Under the pieces are notes generated by a model. The model did not search any database, was not told where the DNA came from, and saw only the letters and a program-made list of their open reading frames with translations. A program made the translations under genes and the position numbers. 42,385 nucleotides of DNA, from positions 1 through 42,385 of the IMG/VR virus record IMGVR_UViG_3300013115_000607; one strand, written 5' to 3'. The stretch is from a virus. Each line of letters opens with the position of its first letter. The first letter of the stretch is position 1. This document shows, in pieces, positions 19,745 through 27,252 of the stretch.

Positions 19745-19995
19745 GCGACAAGAATCCTGAGCCCGTTGTCTTCAAGCCTCCCCGTAGCCGCAAGTGTATG
19801 ATTTGCAACGATGAGGAGATGTCATCCTGGCTCTCGGAGTGCCTGAAGATAACGGAGGAGTCTGGCCAGCCGAAGCCGAGTGCACGGTTTGTTCATGGGG
19901 AATTGTCTGGGGCTTTCGGTAAGCGGTCACCGGCTCATGAGAATTCAACGAGGCGTCACCTTGAACTGCATGACTCTAGATGGGGTGCATGGTGA
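19741..19995 (+). CDS. Small CxxC protein, possible zinc-binding
   Basis: The 84-residue frame starts at an ATG that overlaps the o-spanin stop by 4 nt (ATGA). An earlier in-frame TTG at 19729 is less likely. It has an N-terminal basic/proline segment, then C-M-I-C, a helical part (EEMSSWLSECLKITEESG) and a C-terminal basic segment ending with HLELH. The Cys pair and the late His pair could bind one zinc ion. No family was recognised. Co-translation with the spanins and the phosphoesterase places it in the late transcript. Confidence 0.55.
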   Translation: MSDKNPEPVVFKPPRSRKCMICNDEEMSSWLSECLKITEESGQPKPSARFVHGELSGAFGKRSPAHENSTRRHLELHDSRWGAW

Positions 19996-20930
19996 GGCCC
20001 CCCAAGCCATTCGTAGATAGGGAGAGGGAAGAGGCCGAAGAGTTCCGTGAGCGGAGAGAGTCACGGAGGATCGGCAAGCATAAGATAAAGAAGTTACAGA
20101 AGATTGCGATACCTAAACGCCCGACTAAGGTGCACTTGGTTATCGGAGACTCCCATGCACATTGGGAAGAGGGCAATCAAAGGTTTGAAGCATTGGGGCG
20201 TATGGTTAAAGCCATACGCCCTGATTGCGTTATTGACCTTGGTGATAGCGCTGACATGTCTAGTCTGCTTGGTATTGAGTCTGGATCAAAAGGTCCAATC
20301 TTTGAGGGGTTCAGCTACTGGAAAGATATTGATGTATATACTGATGCTAAGGAGCGGTACCATCATTATTTGAAAGGTACTAATAAATATCCTAGACACA
20401 TCAGACTCATGGGTAATCATGAGGACAGGATCACTCGCTTGCTGGAGCTTGAGCCCAGGTTCAGGGGGATCATAGATCTTGATGACCTGGGTGATTCAGA
20501 CTTCGGCAGGGATGGATGGGAGGTCTATCCATTCCTTGAGGCTGCGCATGTAGACGGGGTGGTCTATTCCCACTACTTCAAATCTCCAGGTGGGAAGAGG
20601 CCAGTGTCAGGGGTTGTTCCAACCAGATCAGTCCTGATGAAGTACCCGGGATCCTTCACCAGGGTCTTCGGTCACACGCATTCCTTTGGGTTCTTTGAGG
20701 ATGCGGACGGTGCGCCCGGTGATCACTTCAAGAAGATATCTTCTATCAATGCCGGGTGCTTCTTCTCTCCCAAGATGTCTGGGATGAGGTGGTCTGGTAC
20801 CGACAAGAACAGGTGGCGCTCTGGTATTCTTGTGCTTGAAATCGAGTCGGGTGATTTCTCTGGGACATTGGGCCAGCTTAAATCATGGAAATGGTTTGAC
20901 TACTGGGATGTCATGTCGGAGTGGGGATAA
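19980..20930 (+). CDS. Calcineurin-like metallophosphoesterase
   Basis: The 316-residue protein holds the metal-binding motifs of the family in order: GDSHAH (56-61), GDSAD (88-92), GNHED (145-149), SHYF (197-200) and GHTH (231-234). Together these build a two-metal centre that hydrolyses phosphoesters; the substrate (nucleic acid, nucleotide or protein) cannot be read. A basic N-terminal 45 residues precede the fold. The start is ambiguous among ATG 19980, ATG 19989 and GTG 19992, all overlapping the end of the previous gene. The last forms a GTGA overlap. It is the second-to-last gene of the late + strand run. Confidence 0.85.
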   Translation: MGCMVRPPKPFVDREREEAEEFRERRESRRIGKHKIKKLQKIAIPKRPTKVHLVIGDSHAHWEEGNQRFEALGRMVKAIRPDCVIDLGDSADMSSLLGIESGSKGPIFEGFSYWKDIDVYTDAKERYHHYLKGTNKYPRHIRLMGNHEDRITRLLELEPRFRGIIDLDDLGDSDFGRDGWEVYPFLEAAHVDGVVYSHYFKSPGGKRPVSGVVPTRSVLMKYPGSFTRVFGHTHSFGFFEDADGAPGDHFKKISSINAGCFFSPKMSGMRWSGTDKNRWRSGILVLEIESGDFSGTLGQLKSWKWFDYWDVMSEWG

Positions 20931-21278
20931 GTGCGCCTCAAGAAGAGGGACAGGCTTCATCAGGTATTCAGGTGGCTGAAGGATAAGCATCCTGTCGATG
21001 GGAATGTCCGTCTACGACTTGAGTCAAAGATGCCCAAGGGAATGCGCGATTGCGAAGGCGCTGTCTGGTTGTCGGATTCGCCACTGATCAGGGTTTCCCG
21101 GACACTCAACAGGAGTGGCTGTGTCTACTGCTTATTCCATGAGTATGCCCATGTTATTATATACGAGCGGGACCCGAAATATCTAGGCGACGACCATTGT
21201 GATTCTTTTTATAGAGTACTCGGAAAGATAGAGAGGTCTTGGCTCAATGGTGGTGAGAAGGAAAGTATGAAATTTTAG
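20931..21278 (+). CDS. Small HExxH metallopeptidase-like protein
   Basis: A 115-residue protein with a GTG start directly after the previous stop. The motif LFHEYAHVI contains HExxH (His70, Glu71, His74), and GDDHCDSFYRVL 14 residues later could supply the third ligand, as in SprT/WLM-like or other small zinc peptidases. The basic N-terminus suggests DNA or protein contact. Its stop codon overlaps that of the convergent DUF3310 gene by 3 nt. The catalytic assignment rests on the motif alone. Confidence 0.6.
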   Translation: MRLKKRDRLHQVFRWLKDKHPVDGNVRLRLESKMPKGMRDCEGAVWLSDSPLIRVSRTLNRSGCVYCLFHEYAHVIIYERDPKYLGDDHCDSFYRVLGKIERSWLNGGEKESMKF

Positions 21279-21568
21279 CCGATCTTATTGGTTTCAATCC
21301 CTATCTTCCGCTCAAGGTACCACTTGGCTTTCTCAAGGTCGGCTACGTAATCCTTTTGGTCATCGCCCTTCAGGCCAAATCTCCCTATGTATTTCAATAC
21401 ACATGCCAAGTGATGGCCTAGTTCCCAATCTTCGATTACATCCATGGGCTCTATCTTCTTAGACGCATAGTAGTCCGGATCAATCTTAGTGCTTGGCTTC
21501 CCGGGGGTGGGGGTTTCAGCCGGTGATTCCCTGCGCCTTATCCCTTGCATGTAGCCAGGATTTTGCAA
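21275..21568 (-). CDS. DUF3310 family protein
   Basis: The C-terminal half has the DUF3310 pattern: DPDYYASKKIEPMDVIEDW, then LACVLKYIGRFGLKG, then DLEKAKWYLERKI. The family is common in phages, often beside DNA metabolism genes, and its biochemical role is not established. I place the start at a TTG at 21568, one base after the preceding stop and behind a G-rich ribosome site. A TTG at 21604 (12 codons further upstream) and an ATG at 21550 are alternatives. It is the last gene of the - strand recombination run, and there is no obvious terminator between it and the convergent late genes. Confidence 0.75.
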   Translation of the reverse strand: MQNPGYMQGIRRRESPAETPTPGKPSTKIDPDYYASKKIEPMDVIEDWELGHHLACVLKYIGRFGLKGDDQKDYVADLEKAKWYLERKIGIETNKIG

Positions 21569-21569
21569 C

Positions 21570-22040
21570 TCAATTCCCCCCTGTCTGGTGCTTCCTGAAG
21601 TCAATGACTATGGATCTAAACTTATCCCTAGCCTCATCGCTGTGAGCTAGGTCGGATCTGCTTTGTATCTGCAGCGCCCTTCGCAGGATGTCTGCGCACT
21701 CCGCCTCGTCGATGGGATTACCAACCTTCATCTCTTCCGGTGGCCGGAGTTCGTAGAATTTCCAGGAGATGTAGTCTCGAAACTCTTCGTCCCTGCATAG
21801 CTCTCCCGCTGTGGACACCGCACGCTTACCCTTGATGACTTCTTCGGGTATGACAAGTGATTCATCGTCACCAATCTGGAACATTACACACTGGAACCTA
21901 GTTCCAAGCGGTGCATCCAGCAGTGGGCTAGGTGCTTCAGATGGGTGTACGCTAAAGCCAAAGACCCACCCGTTCTTATCCTTCCTGAGGATCATCAAGG
22001 ATCCCTCGAAAGATTGTGCAGCATCTCTCACCTCATCCAT
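21570..22040 (-). CDS. Conserved-type phage protein, function unknown
   Basis: A 156-residue soluble protein. The first half is strand-rich (ILRKDKNGWVFGFSVHP, then LGTRFQCVMFQIGDDE) and includes a short P/S-rich loop. The second half is helical, with an Arg/Lys/Asp-rich C-terminus. The pattern LGTRFQ-x-V-x-x-x-I-x-DDE occurs in phage proteins of unknown role near recombination genes. The ATG has GGAGTGGAAGA upstream. It overlaps the HNH/DUF968-like gene by 8 nt upstream and is followed after 1 nt by DUF3310. Confidence 0.6.
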   Translation of the reverse strand: MDEVRDAAQSFEGSLMILRKDKNGWVFGFSVHPSEAPSPLLDAPLGTRFQCVMFQIGDDESLVIPEEVIKGKRAVSTAGELCRDEEFRDYISWKFYELRPPEEMKVGNPIDEAECADILRRALQIQSRSDLAHSDEARDKFRSIVIDFRKHQTGGN

Positions 22041-22335
22041 TCTTCCACTCCTTAAAGAAATTCTCAGACCATTTGATTGGGTCTATACCCTGTTCGATCC
22101 ACCATGCATCTTCCCTCCCCCTAGTGTGACATGAGGCGTGACACTTCCAGCATAGTGGAACTGTCCACTTGTCGGAAACCTTCTGGCCCATGCCACTCTT
22201 CTCCGAATGCCTAAGATGGTGTGCATGATTTCTTGGGGGGGAGCCACAGATGAGGCATGGCTCCCCCCTTACCCGATCTAAAAACTTCTTAGACCGTAAC
22301 TTCCCCCCCTTAGGTCTGCTACCAGGGTAGATCAT
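22033..22335 (-). CDS. HNH-like zinc nuclease, DUF968/Ref-like
   Basis: A 100-residue protein with C-L-I-C, then NHAHHLRHSEKSGMGQK, then VPLCWKCHASCH. This is the spacing of the DUF968 family, which includes phage P1 Ref, a RecA-dependent HNH-type nuclease. The paired Cys residues bind zinc and the His cluster would be catalytic. A helical WWIEQGIDPIKW tail follows. The frame is open further upstream to an ATG at 22383, inside the SSB-like gene. The ATG at 22335 gives the expected family N-terminus, so I use it, with moderate certainty. Its place among ERF and exonuclease genes fits a recombination role. Confidence 0.65.
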   Translation of the reverse strand: MIYPGSRPKGGKLRSKKFLDRVRGEPCLICGSPPRNHAHHLRHSEKSGMGQKVSDKWTVPLCWKCHASCHTRGREDAWWIEQGIDPIKWSENFFKEWKNG

Positions 22336-22609
22336 CTTCCTTGGGAGCCCGCTTGGGCTTGTCATTCTTGCCGCTACCGTCATCCAACTCTATGGTGACG
22401 AAGAGGTAGGGGTTTCCGTTCTTGGATGTCCTTTCCCAACCGGCTGCCCTCACCTTGATAGCCCCCGGGTCCTTGGATTCCCTCGCCTGCATGACAATCT
22501 TGGAGAGGGCTTCCTTCGGGATCTCACCCGTACCCGTCTTGTCGGGGTGGTTCTCTGCCTTCTTGTAGCTGTTGTCGTACAGCCACAGCTTTACCTTTTC
22601 TTCTGCCAC
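22319..22609 (-). CDS. Putative single-stranded DNA-binding protein
   Basis: A 96-residue protein with a strand-rich body (VKLWLYDNSYKK, IKVRAAGWERTSKNGNPYLFVTIEL). It has a Lys/Pro-rich linker and an acidic aromatic tip EDDLPW. Such a tip is typical of SSB proteins, where it recruits partner proteins. It is shorter than bacterial SSB, and the OB-fold is inferred. Translation starts at a GTG preceded by AGGAGAACTAAC, a form of the repeated start-associated sequence. It lies directly downstream of the ERF annealase, the usual partner arrangement. Confidence 0.6.
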   Translation of the reverse strand: MAEEKVKLWLYDNSYKKAENHPDKTGTGEIPKEALSKIVMQARESKDPGAIKVRAAGWERTSKNGNPYLFVTIELDDGSGKNDKPKRAPKEDDLPW

Positions 22610-22610
22610 G

Positions 22611-23237
22611 TTAGTTCTCCTTTTCTATTTCCTTCTTACGTTTAGCAAATTCGTCAACGACTTCATTGTATGACTTGTTGTTGCTTTCCCTCAACTTATC
22701 CAACTCCTCCTTGTTCCTTTCCCACCATGACCGCAGATCATCATTGCTCTCTGCACCCTTGAGAAACTCAGCATACACATTCGCAACCGGACCCTTACCG
22801 TTACTGCCAGCCTTGGGCTTGGTGGTCTGACCCGCCACCCTAGCGGACTTCTTTGTTGGCTTGCGATCCTGGGCCTTGGACCCATCATCATCCTCCGCAA
22901 TCGGCTGCGCACCGCATACACCAAGAAATGTATACCTCTTGTAGTAGGTACTGGCACTTCCATGATCCTGCGGTCCACCCTCTAGCCTCATTGGTAGTTC
23001 CGATATGAGTTGCTCACCCGACGATGGGTGGAAGAGTACCGTTGCCTGTATGGTGATACCATCATCCCTGACCCTGCTCGGGTGTATTGCAAGTATACCC
23101 TCCACTGCGAGGGCTGGCTTAATTGCCTCGTAGCAAACTTCAAGTGGTGCATACTTGTACTTGAAGGCATCGGTATTCTTTTCGATGGGCTTGAAATTTC
23201 CCTGAGCCCGAAGCAGAGCAGCAGTGATTATCTTCAT
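22611..23237 (-). CDS. erf: ERF family single-strand annealing protein
   Basis: The 208-residue protein has the ERF core. KYKYAPLEVCYEAIKPAL lies near residue 27, a middle strand region follows, and QDHGSASTYYKRYTFLGVCG (residues about 90-109) leads into the acidic AEDDDG. This matches the segment where ERF-type annealases carry their conserved Tyr-rich helix. A Lys/Gly-rich linker and a charged C-terminal helix follow. ERF proteins pair complementary single strands during phage recombination, usually with an exonuclease and an SSB, and both are next to it. The start ATG overlaps the exonuclease stop (ATGA). Confidence 0.88.
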   Translation of the reverse strand: MKIITAALLRAQGNFKPIEKNTDAFKYKYAPLEVCYEAIKPALAVEGILAIHPSRVRDDGITIQATVLFHPSSGEQLISELPMRLEGGPQDHGSASTYYKRYTFLGVCGAQPIAEDDDGSKAQDRKPTKKSARVAGQTTKPKAGSNGKGPVANVYAEFLKGAESNDDLRSWWERNKEELDKLRESNNKSYNEVVDEFAKRKKEIEKEN

Positions 23238-24121
23238 AGCTTATCCAACTCCTGTTTGTCTTTGTACTGTTTGAATTGAGTGCACACACTCGCTACACCG
23301 CAGTAGTTCCCCTCGCACCTAGCCCTCCTCCCCGGCCTTACCTCCGTTGTTGCGCCCACTCCCAGTTCTGACCTGAACATCTCTGCGGAGTGATGGTGAT
23401 CGAATAGTCTGGTCGCCCGCTTCTTCTTGGATCCATCCTTGTTTATACCAAAGACTGCATACACTGGTGGGCTTGACCACATCTCTTCTTCGCTGCAATC
23501 AGGCAGACCCTCCTCTTTGTGTGCCTTAACTCTATCCTCAACAAATTTCCAGGTGTCACCGATGTCCCACATCCGTATGGGAATCCTAATGACTGCGGAC
23601 TGGGGGTAATCCTTGTCCCTTTCCGCCGCCGCCCGGGTCCAATCCCTAACCACGGCCACCACCTCAAGGCCCTTGATTGTGTGGTCATTCACCTCTGCCA
23701 GTAGCCGGTATACATTGAGTTGTTCTTCCCAATCAATCTTACCCCCAGGACTCTTCTTGATGGCAAATGCGGAGCATGTCTTGTAATCAGACAGCACCCA
23801 CCCACCCTCTACTGGTGACCTGAGATCTACCTGTCCCGATATTACAGTATCTCCGAAGGATTGGTATAGCCTTTCCTCCACCACATCCTCTTCGTCAGCA
23901 CCAGTCTCAAGGATGTTGTGAACGGCGGTGCCAAGGATTGACATGATCCTTTCGGATATGTCTTCCGTGAGTTCCTCATGGTGTGCCTGCCTGAGTTTGC
24001 GAATCCTGGCAGATCCGATCAGGGTCGTAACGCCCATGTCCGCATCACCACTAGAGTAGCTGTTGGCTTTCTCAAAGTTCAAGAAAGTGTCCGGGATGTT
24101 GTATCGGTTCGTTACTTTCAT
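23234..24121 (-). CDS. PD-(D/E)XK RecB/Cas4-like exonuclease with probable Fe-S cluster
   Basis: The 295-residue protein shows the RecB-type nuclease motifs: GTAVHNILE (His68), SGQVDL (Asp99), SDYKT (Asp112, Lys114) and then QLNVYRLL. The C-terminus has RCEGNYCGVASVC, a Cys cluster that in Cas4/AddB-like nucleases holds a [4Fe-4S] centre. The enzyme would resect DNA ends to load the ERF annealase encoded next. The ATG at 24121 follows AGGAGGACG; a GTG 18 nt upstream lies before the ribosome site and is rejected. A weak sigma70-like promoter lies just upstream. Confidence 0.85.
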   Translation of the reverse strand: MKVTNRYNIPDTFLNFEKANSYSSGDADMGVTTLIGSARIRKLRQAHHEELTEDISERIMSILGTAVHNILETGADEEDVVEERLYQSFGDTVISGQVDLRSPVEGGWVLSDYKTCSAFAIKKSPGGKIDWEEQLNVYRLLAEVNDHTIKGLEVVAVVRDWTRAAAERDKDYPQSAVIRIPIRMWDIGDTWKFVEDRVKAHKEEGLPDCSEEEMWSSPPVYAVFGINKDGSKKKRATRLFDHHHSAEMFRSELGVGATTEVRPGRRARCEGNYCGVASVCTQFKQYKDKQELDKL

Positions 24122-24137
24122 TCGTCCTCCTGGGGCC

Positions 24138-24165
24138 ACTCTAGCCCCTTTTGCATTGCGGTCAA
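24138..24165 (-). promoter_or_regulatory. Weak sigma70-like promoter for the exonuclease-ERF operon
   Basis: Read on the - strand, TTGACC (24165-24160) is followed after 16 nt by TAGAGT (24143-24138). The predicted start would lie a few bases before the AGGAGG site. The -10 matches consensus at 4 of 6 positions. It lies in the short gap between divergent genes. Confidence 0.35.
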
Positions 24166-24189
24166 TAGGTCTTGGGCTATTCTTTTGAC

Positions 24190-24603
24190 ATGATTGATAT
24201 TGAAATTATCGGTGAGCCTGCATCTGCAAAAAACCAGAGACGCATAGTGTTCGTTGGCGGAAAGCCGCGTATAATAAAGTCGAAGAAGGCGCTTGATTAC
24301 TGTGAAACATTTCGGCATCAATGCGGGATCATGGATCCTTTGATTGAGGGGGATGTCGCAGTGCGAATTGATGTGTGGTATGCGTCAAGGCGTCCTGATT
24401 TGGCGTGTGCTGACCTCATAATGGACCTACTGCAGGGCCTTGTTTACAAGAATGATCGTCAGGTCAAAGCCGTTATGTCAATCTGGAATCTAGACAGGGA
24501 CAATCCAAGATGCAGGATACGGATCTCGACGTTGCCGGAGTCAAGCGACTCGCAAGGGCTGTCATCGTTCAAGCTATCAGAGATTTGGGGGGAGTGGACA
24601 TAA
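24190..24603 (+). CDS. RusA-like Holliday junction resolvase
   Basis: A 137-residue protein beginning MIDIEIIGEPASAKNQRR, as in RusA. The core RRPDLACADLIMDLLQGL, then VYKNDRQV, carries the acidic residues that bind magnesium in the active site, although the usual LDN is replaced by LACAD, so one acidic position differs. RusA resolves four-way junctions left by recombination, in keeping with the divergent ERF/exonuclease operon 68 nt away. The frame also allows a TTG start at 24172. Neither start has a clear ribosome site. The next gene begins inside it. Confidence 0.78.
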   Translation: MIDIEIIGEPASAKNQRRIVFVGGKPRIIKSKKALDYCETFRHQCGIMDPLIEGDVAVRIDVWYASRRPDLACADLIMDLLQGLVYKNDRQVKAVMSIWNLDRDNPRCRIRISTLPESSDSQGLSSFKLSEIWGEWT

Positions 24604-24800
24604 GCGGGCTACCCCAGGGCCCGCAAAGGGATGATGTCCTCACCTTTATATTCTCCCCCAACTTCGATGTGATCTCTGAGCTTGCCGGGTGGGAGGGTGA
24701 GTGGTTGCTCGATGTGTTCAAGTCTGTAGACAATCTTGCTGATAGTGTCAAGAGAGGTATTACACGGCAAACCGTTACCATGATGCGCGATCTGCCATAG
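24510..24800 (+). CDS. Hypothetical protein overlapping the resolvase gene
   Basis: A 96-residue protein: an N-terminal helix (VKRLARAVIVQAIRDLGG), a turn with GPQRDDVLTFIFSPNFDVISELAGWEGEWLLDVF, and a C-terminal helix. The pattern FFxSxxF-x(4)-LAG resembles small phage proteins of unknown function beside regulators. It overlaps RusA by 94 nt in another frame. The ATG has AGGGA upstream. No catalytic or metal site is seen. Confidence 0.6.
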   Translation: MQDTDLDVAGVKRLARAVIVQAIRDLGGVDISGLPQGPQRDDVLTFIFSPNFDVISELAGWEGEWLLDVFKSVDNLADSVKRGITRQTVTMMRDLP

Positions 24801-24810
24801 ATCTGTGCGG

Positions 24811-24868
24811 CTTGTGCCGGTTGTGCCGGTTAGTTTATGGGGTGAGGGGGTATACCCCCGGGGGTATA
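24811..24868 (+). promoter_or_regulatory. Direct repeat and overlapping palindromes upstream of the primase-helicase
   Basis: Two direct copies of TTGTGCCGG are followed by GGGGGTATACCCCC (24846-24859, perfect palindrome). This overlaps TATACCCCCGGGGGTATA (24851-24868, also perfect). An A/T-rich stretch (TATAAATATTTTT) comes next. The 154-bp gap holds no gene. Such nested symmetry fits an operator, replication start site or promoter with dyad symmetry; I cannot choose between them. Confidence 0.55.
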
Positions 24869-24954
24869 AATATTTTTCCGGGGGGCACAGTTCAGTCCAC
24901 CGGGCAAGATATTTATTGGTCACCATGGTATTTATAAAACACAGGAGGTCTGAC

Positions 24955-26655
24955 TTGGAGAGTGTGAGGGGGGTGGTGGAAGAGGTTCGCAGCACTACGG
25001 GTGCCAGCAGCAAGAGGGTGCGCTGTCCCGAGTGTGGGCCAGAGCGTCGTAAGCAGAACGAGAAGACACTATCGTTGACATTTGACAGGGAATTTGCCCT
25101 GTTCTTCTGCCATCACTGCGAGATTCATGGCAGGATAGACTATGAGGAAGGCGTAGAATTGGATGAGGTGACCTCTGAGCCGAGTTCTGGTGAGTCATTG
25201 TGTCAGCAGCACGTAGAATGGTTGAGGGATTCTAGGGGTATTAGCGAGGCCACGGCGAGAGATTGTGGTCTTGTGTCTGGTGAGGTGTACATCAGGTCTA
25301 GGTCTAGAGAGGTTCTCTGCGTAGGATTTAGATACGACAATGAAGATGGCAGTCATGCGGTCAAGTGGAGGGACGGGGGGAAAAACTTTACACAGACCGG
25401 AAGCGCCCGCTCCCTGTGGCGTATAGAGAAATTCTCCGGCGGTGATCTCGTCATCTGTGAGGGCGAACTGGATGCACTTTCGTTCGAGGAGGCTGGGATA
25501 TTTGCGACGAGTGTTCCAAATGGTGCACCCTCTGGAGAGGTTAAGGGATCTGCTGCCAAGAAATTCTCCTACCTGTGGGGCAAGGTTATAGAGGGTGCGG
25601 ATAGGATCATCCTCGCCACGGACATGGACGGTCCAGGGAGGATACTCTCTGAAGAGATTGCGAGGAGGGTGGGCAAGGCAAGGTGTTGGAATGTAAGATT
25701 TCCCGAAGGTTGCAAGGATGCGAACGACCTACTGGTTAGGGATGGCAAGGAAGCGTTGGTCGAATGTCTCAAGGCGGCTACTCCCTGGCCGATATCCGGG
25801 CTGCGAGATCCCTCTGAATACAGGGAGGATGCAGTAGCACTGTTCAATGGTGGGTTTAAGAAGGGGCATGGATCAGGCATACCTGAGGTAGACGAGATCT
25901 ACCGAGTGCTTCCCCAAACCCTGACTATATGTACAGGGATACCCGGATCTGGTAAGTCTGCGTTCCTGACATGGCTTTCCGTTATCCTTGCCCGTGACCA
26001 TGAGTGGAACTGTGCGGTTCTTTCGGCAGAGACTTCATCCGAGATCCACATGCTGCAGATGGCGGCTGCGTACATGGGCAAGCCATATATGGGTGAGTCG
26101 AGGATGACAGAGGACGAGCTTTCTGTTGGCCTAGACTGGGTGTCTGAGCGTTTTGTTTTCATTGATGAGTCGGACACAGACATCACATCGGTACTTGACC
26201 GTGCCCATGCTGCGGTACTGAGGAATGGCGTGCGTCTACTTATGGTTGATCCGTATAACTTCCTGACTGGTACCGTGGGGCAGGATGACCCCACAGGGGT
26301 TGCGCATATCAACTCCCTGCTGATCGCATTGAAGGGGTTTGCAGTCGAGAGGGGGATAGCTGTCTGGCTTGTCGCACACCCCACCAAGATGTATCGGTCA
26401 AGTGACGGGTCAGTACCCGTTCCCGTTGGTTACGATATCTCTGGTAGTTCTGCATTCTACAACGTGGCAGATTCAGGGCTAACCCTTAGCCGTGACGGAG
26501 AAGGGAAGTCGAAGGTTACGTGTTGGAAGGCCAGATTCCCTTGGATAGGTAGACCCGGGGAGGCTTCTGTGAAATTCAATCCAAACTCAGGCGTGTTCTC
26601 GGGACTGGTATTCGGCTGGGAGGGTGGTGAATTTGACGAGTCTTTTCTGGAATGA
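24955..26655 (+). CDS. T7 gp4-like DNA primase-helicase
   Basis: The 566-residue protein has a zinc finger (Cys24, Cys27, Cys52, Cys55), a TOPRIM primase domain (VICEGELDA with Glu169; ATDMDGPG with Asp223 and Asp225) and a DnaB/RecA-type helicase with Walker A GIPGSGKS (328-335) and Walker B LLMVDPYN (Asp near 432). A His motif (WLVAHPTK) and ISGSSAFYNVAD near the end complete the helicase. It should unwind the phage fork and make primers. AGGAGG at 24943-24948 lies 6 nt before TTG at 24955, so I use that start. In-frame starts at 24805 and 24925 lack a ribosome site. Confidence 0.93.
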   Translation: MESVRGVVEEVRSTTGASSKRVRCPECGPERRKQNEKTLSLTFDREFALFFCHHCEIHGRIDYEEGVELDEVTSEPSSGESLCQQHVEWLRDSRGISEATARDCGLVSGEVYIRSRSREVLCVGFRYDNEDGSHAVKWRDGGKNFTQTGSARSLWRIEKFSGGDLVICEGELDALSFEEAGIFATSVPNGAPSGEVKGSAAKKFSYLWGKVIEGADRIILATDMDGPGRILSEEIARRVGKARCWNVRFPEGCKDANDLLVRDGKEALVECLKAATPWPISGLRDPSEYREDAVALFNGGFKKGHGSGIPEVDEIYRVLPQTLTICTGIPGSGKSAFLTWLSVILARDHEWNCAVLSAETSSEIHMLQMAAAYMGKPYMGESRMTEDELSVGLDWVSERFVFIDESDTDITSVLDRAHAAVLRNGVRLLMVDPYNFLTGTVGQDDPTGVAHINSLLIALKGFAVERGIAVWLVAHPTKMYRSSDGSVPVPVGYDISGSSAFYNVADSGLTLSRDGEGKSKVTCWKARFPWIGRPGEASVKFNPNSGVFSGLVFGWEGGEFDESFLE

Positions 26656-26668
26656 GGGGTGCAGTGCA

Positions 26669-27202
26669 TTGTCCCAGGTCCCAAAGAAAGAGCAGCTATC
26701 GAAGCGCGGCTTTCTCTCTGAAGATGTTGACATAAAAGGTCTTGTAAAGAGAAATAGGGTAGTTGATCAAACGATATTTGATGCCATGTTCCTGATGGAG
26801 GTGATAGAGCAGTCGCATCACGAAGCTGCGCACCTATTCCTTGAGGATCTCATAAGGTCTGGCGCAACGACTAGCGGATTCTCGCTTGAGTCTTCATCAA
26901 ACTCACCGGCCTACGCAGTTGCCAATTCAATTGCTGATAGGAGGATGGCGTTCTCATCCAGTTATCGTCGCGTGGTAAACGATTGCGGGGAGGACAGTGC
27001 CTCCAGGATGATGATGATATACGGAATAGTATACGAGTATCCGACATCCAAGAAAGTTCTTGCGTCTATAGCTGATGAGTTACTGTGCTGCCTTGAATCC
27101 CTTTCGGGATTCTTTGGCACCCGTGGGTCACTGGACCCACGGAAGGTAGTGCGGCGGCAGATTGGTCCGTGGGGTAGGGACAAAAAGAAAAAAGCCCCGT
27201 AA
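26669..27202 (+). CDS. Hypothetical protein, possible regulator
   Basis: A 177-residue mostly helical protein. It has DQTIFDAMFLMEVIEQSHHEAAHLFLEDL, then SPAYAVANSIADRRMAFSSSYRRVV, then a helical bundle (SKKVLASIADELLCCLESLSGFFG) and a very basic tail (RRQIGPWGRDKKKK). The arrangement recalls small phage regulators such as antitermination or late activators, but I did not recognise a family. The TTG at 26669 is preceded by GAGGGG at 9 nt. A GTG at 26624 inside the primase-helicase gene is possible. The last codons form part of a terminator hairpin. Confidence 0.55.
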   Translation: MSQVPKKEQLSKRGFLSEDVDIKGLVKRNRVVDQTIFDAMFLMEVIEQSHHEAAHLFLEDLIRSGATTSGFSLESSSNSPAYAVANSIADRRMAFSSSYRRVVNDCGEDSASRMMMIYGIVYEYPTSKKVLASIADELLCCLESLSGFFGTRGSLDPRKVVRRQIGPWGRDKKKKAP

Positions 27203-27216
27203 AAACGGGGCCTTTC
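27194..27216. terminator. Bidirectional intrinsic terminator between convergent operons
   Basis: GCCCCG (27194-27199), a 6-nt loop and CGGGGC (27206-27211) form a stem flanked by A-run and T-rich sequence on both sides. It overlaps the stop codon of the + strand gene. Convergent transcription meets here. Confidence 0.75.
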
Positions 27217-27220
27217 CTAG

Positions 27221-27251
27221 GGGGGAGGGCCACTGTGAGTGACCCTCCCCC
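27221..27251. terminator. Second strong hairpin after the terminator
   Basis: GGGGGAGGG-C-CACT and AGTG-A-CCCTCCCCC pair with one mismatch around a GTG loop, giving a 13-pair stem. Its GGGAGGG/CCCTCCC arms recur at 29014-29054 and 30969-30990. It may back up the terminator or belong to a repeated intergenic element. Confidence 0.6.
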
Positions 27252-27252
27252 G

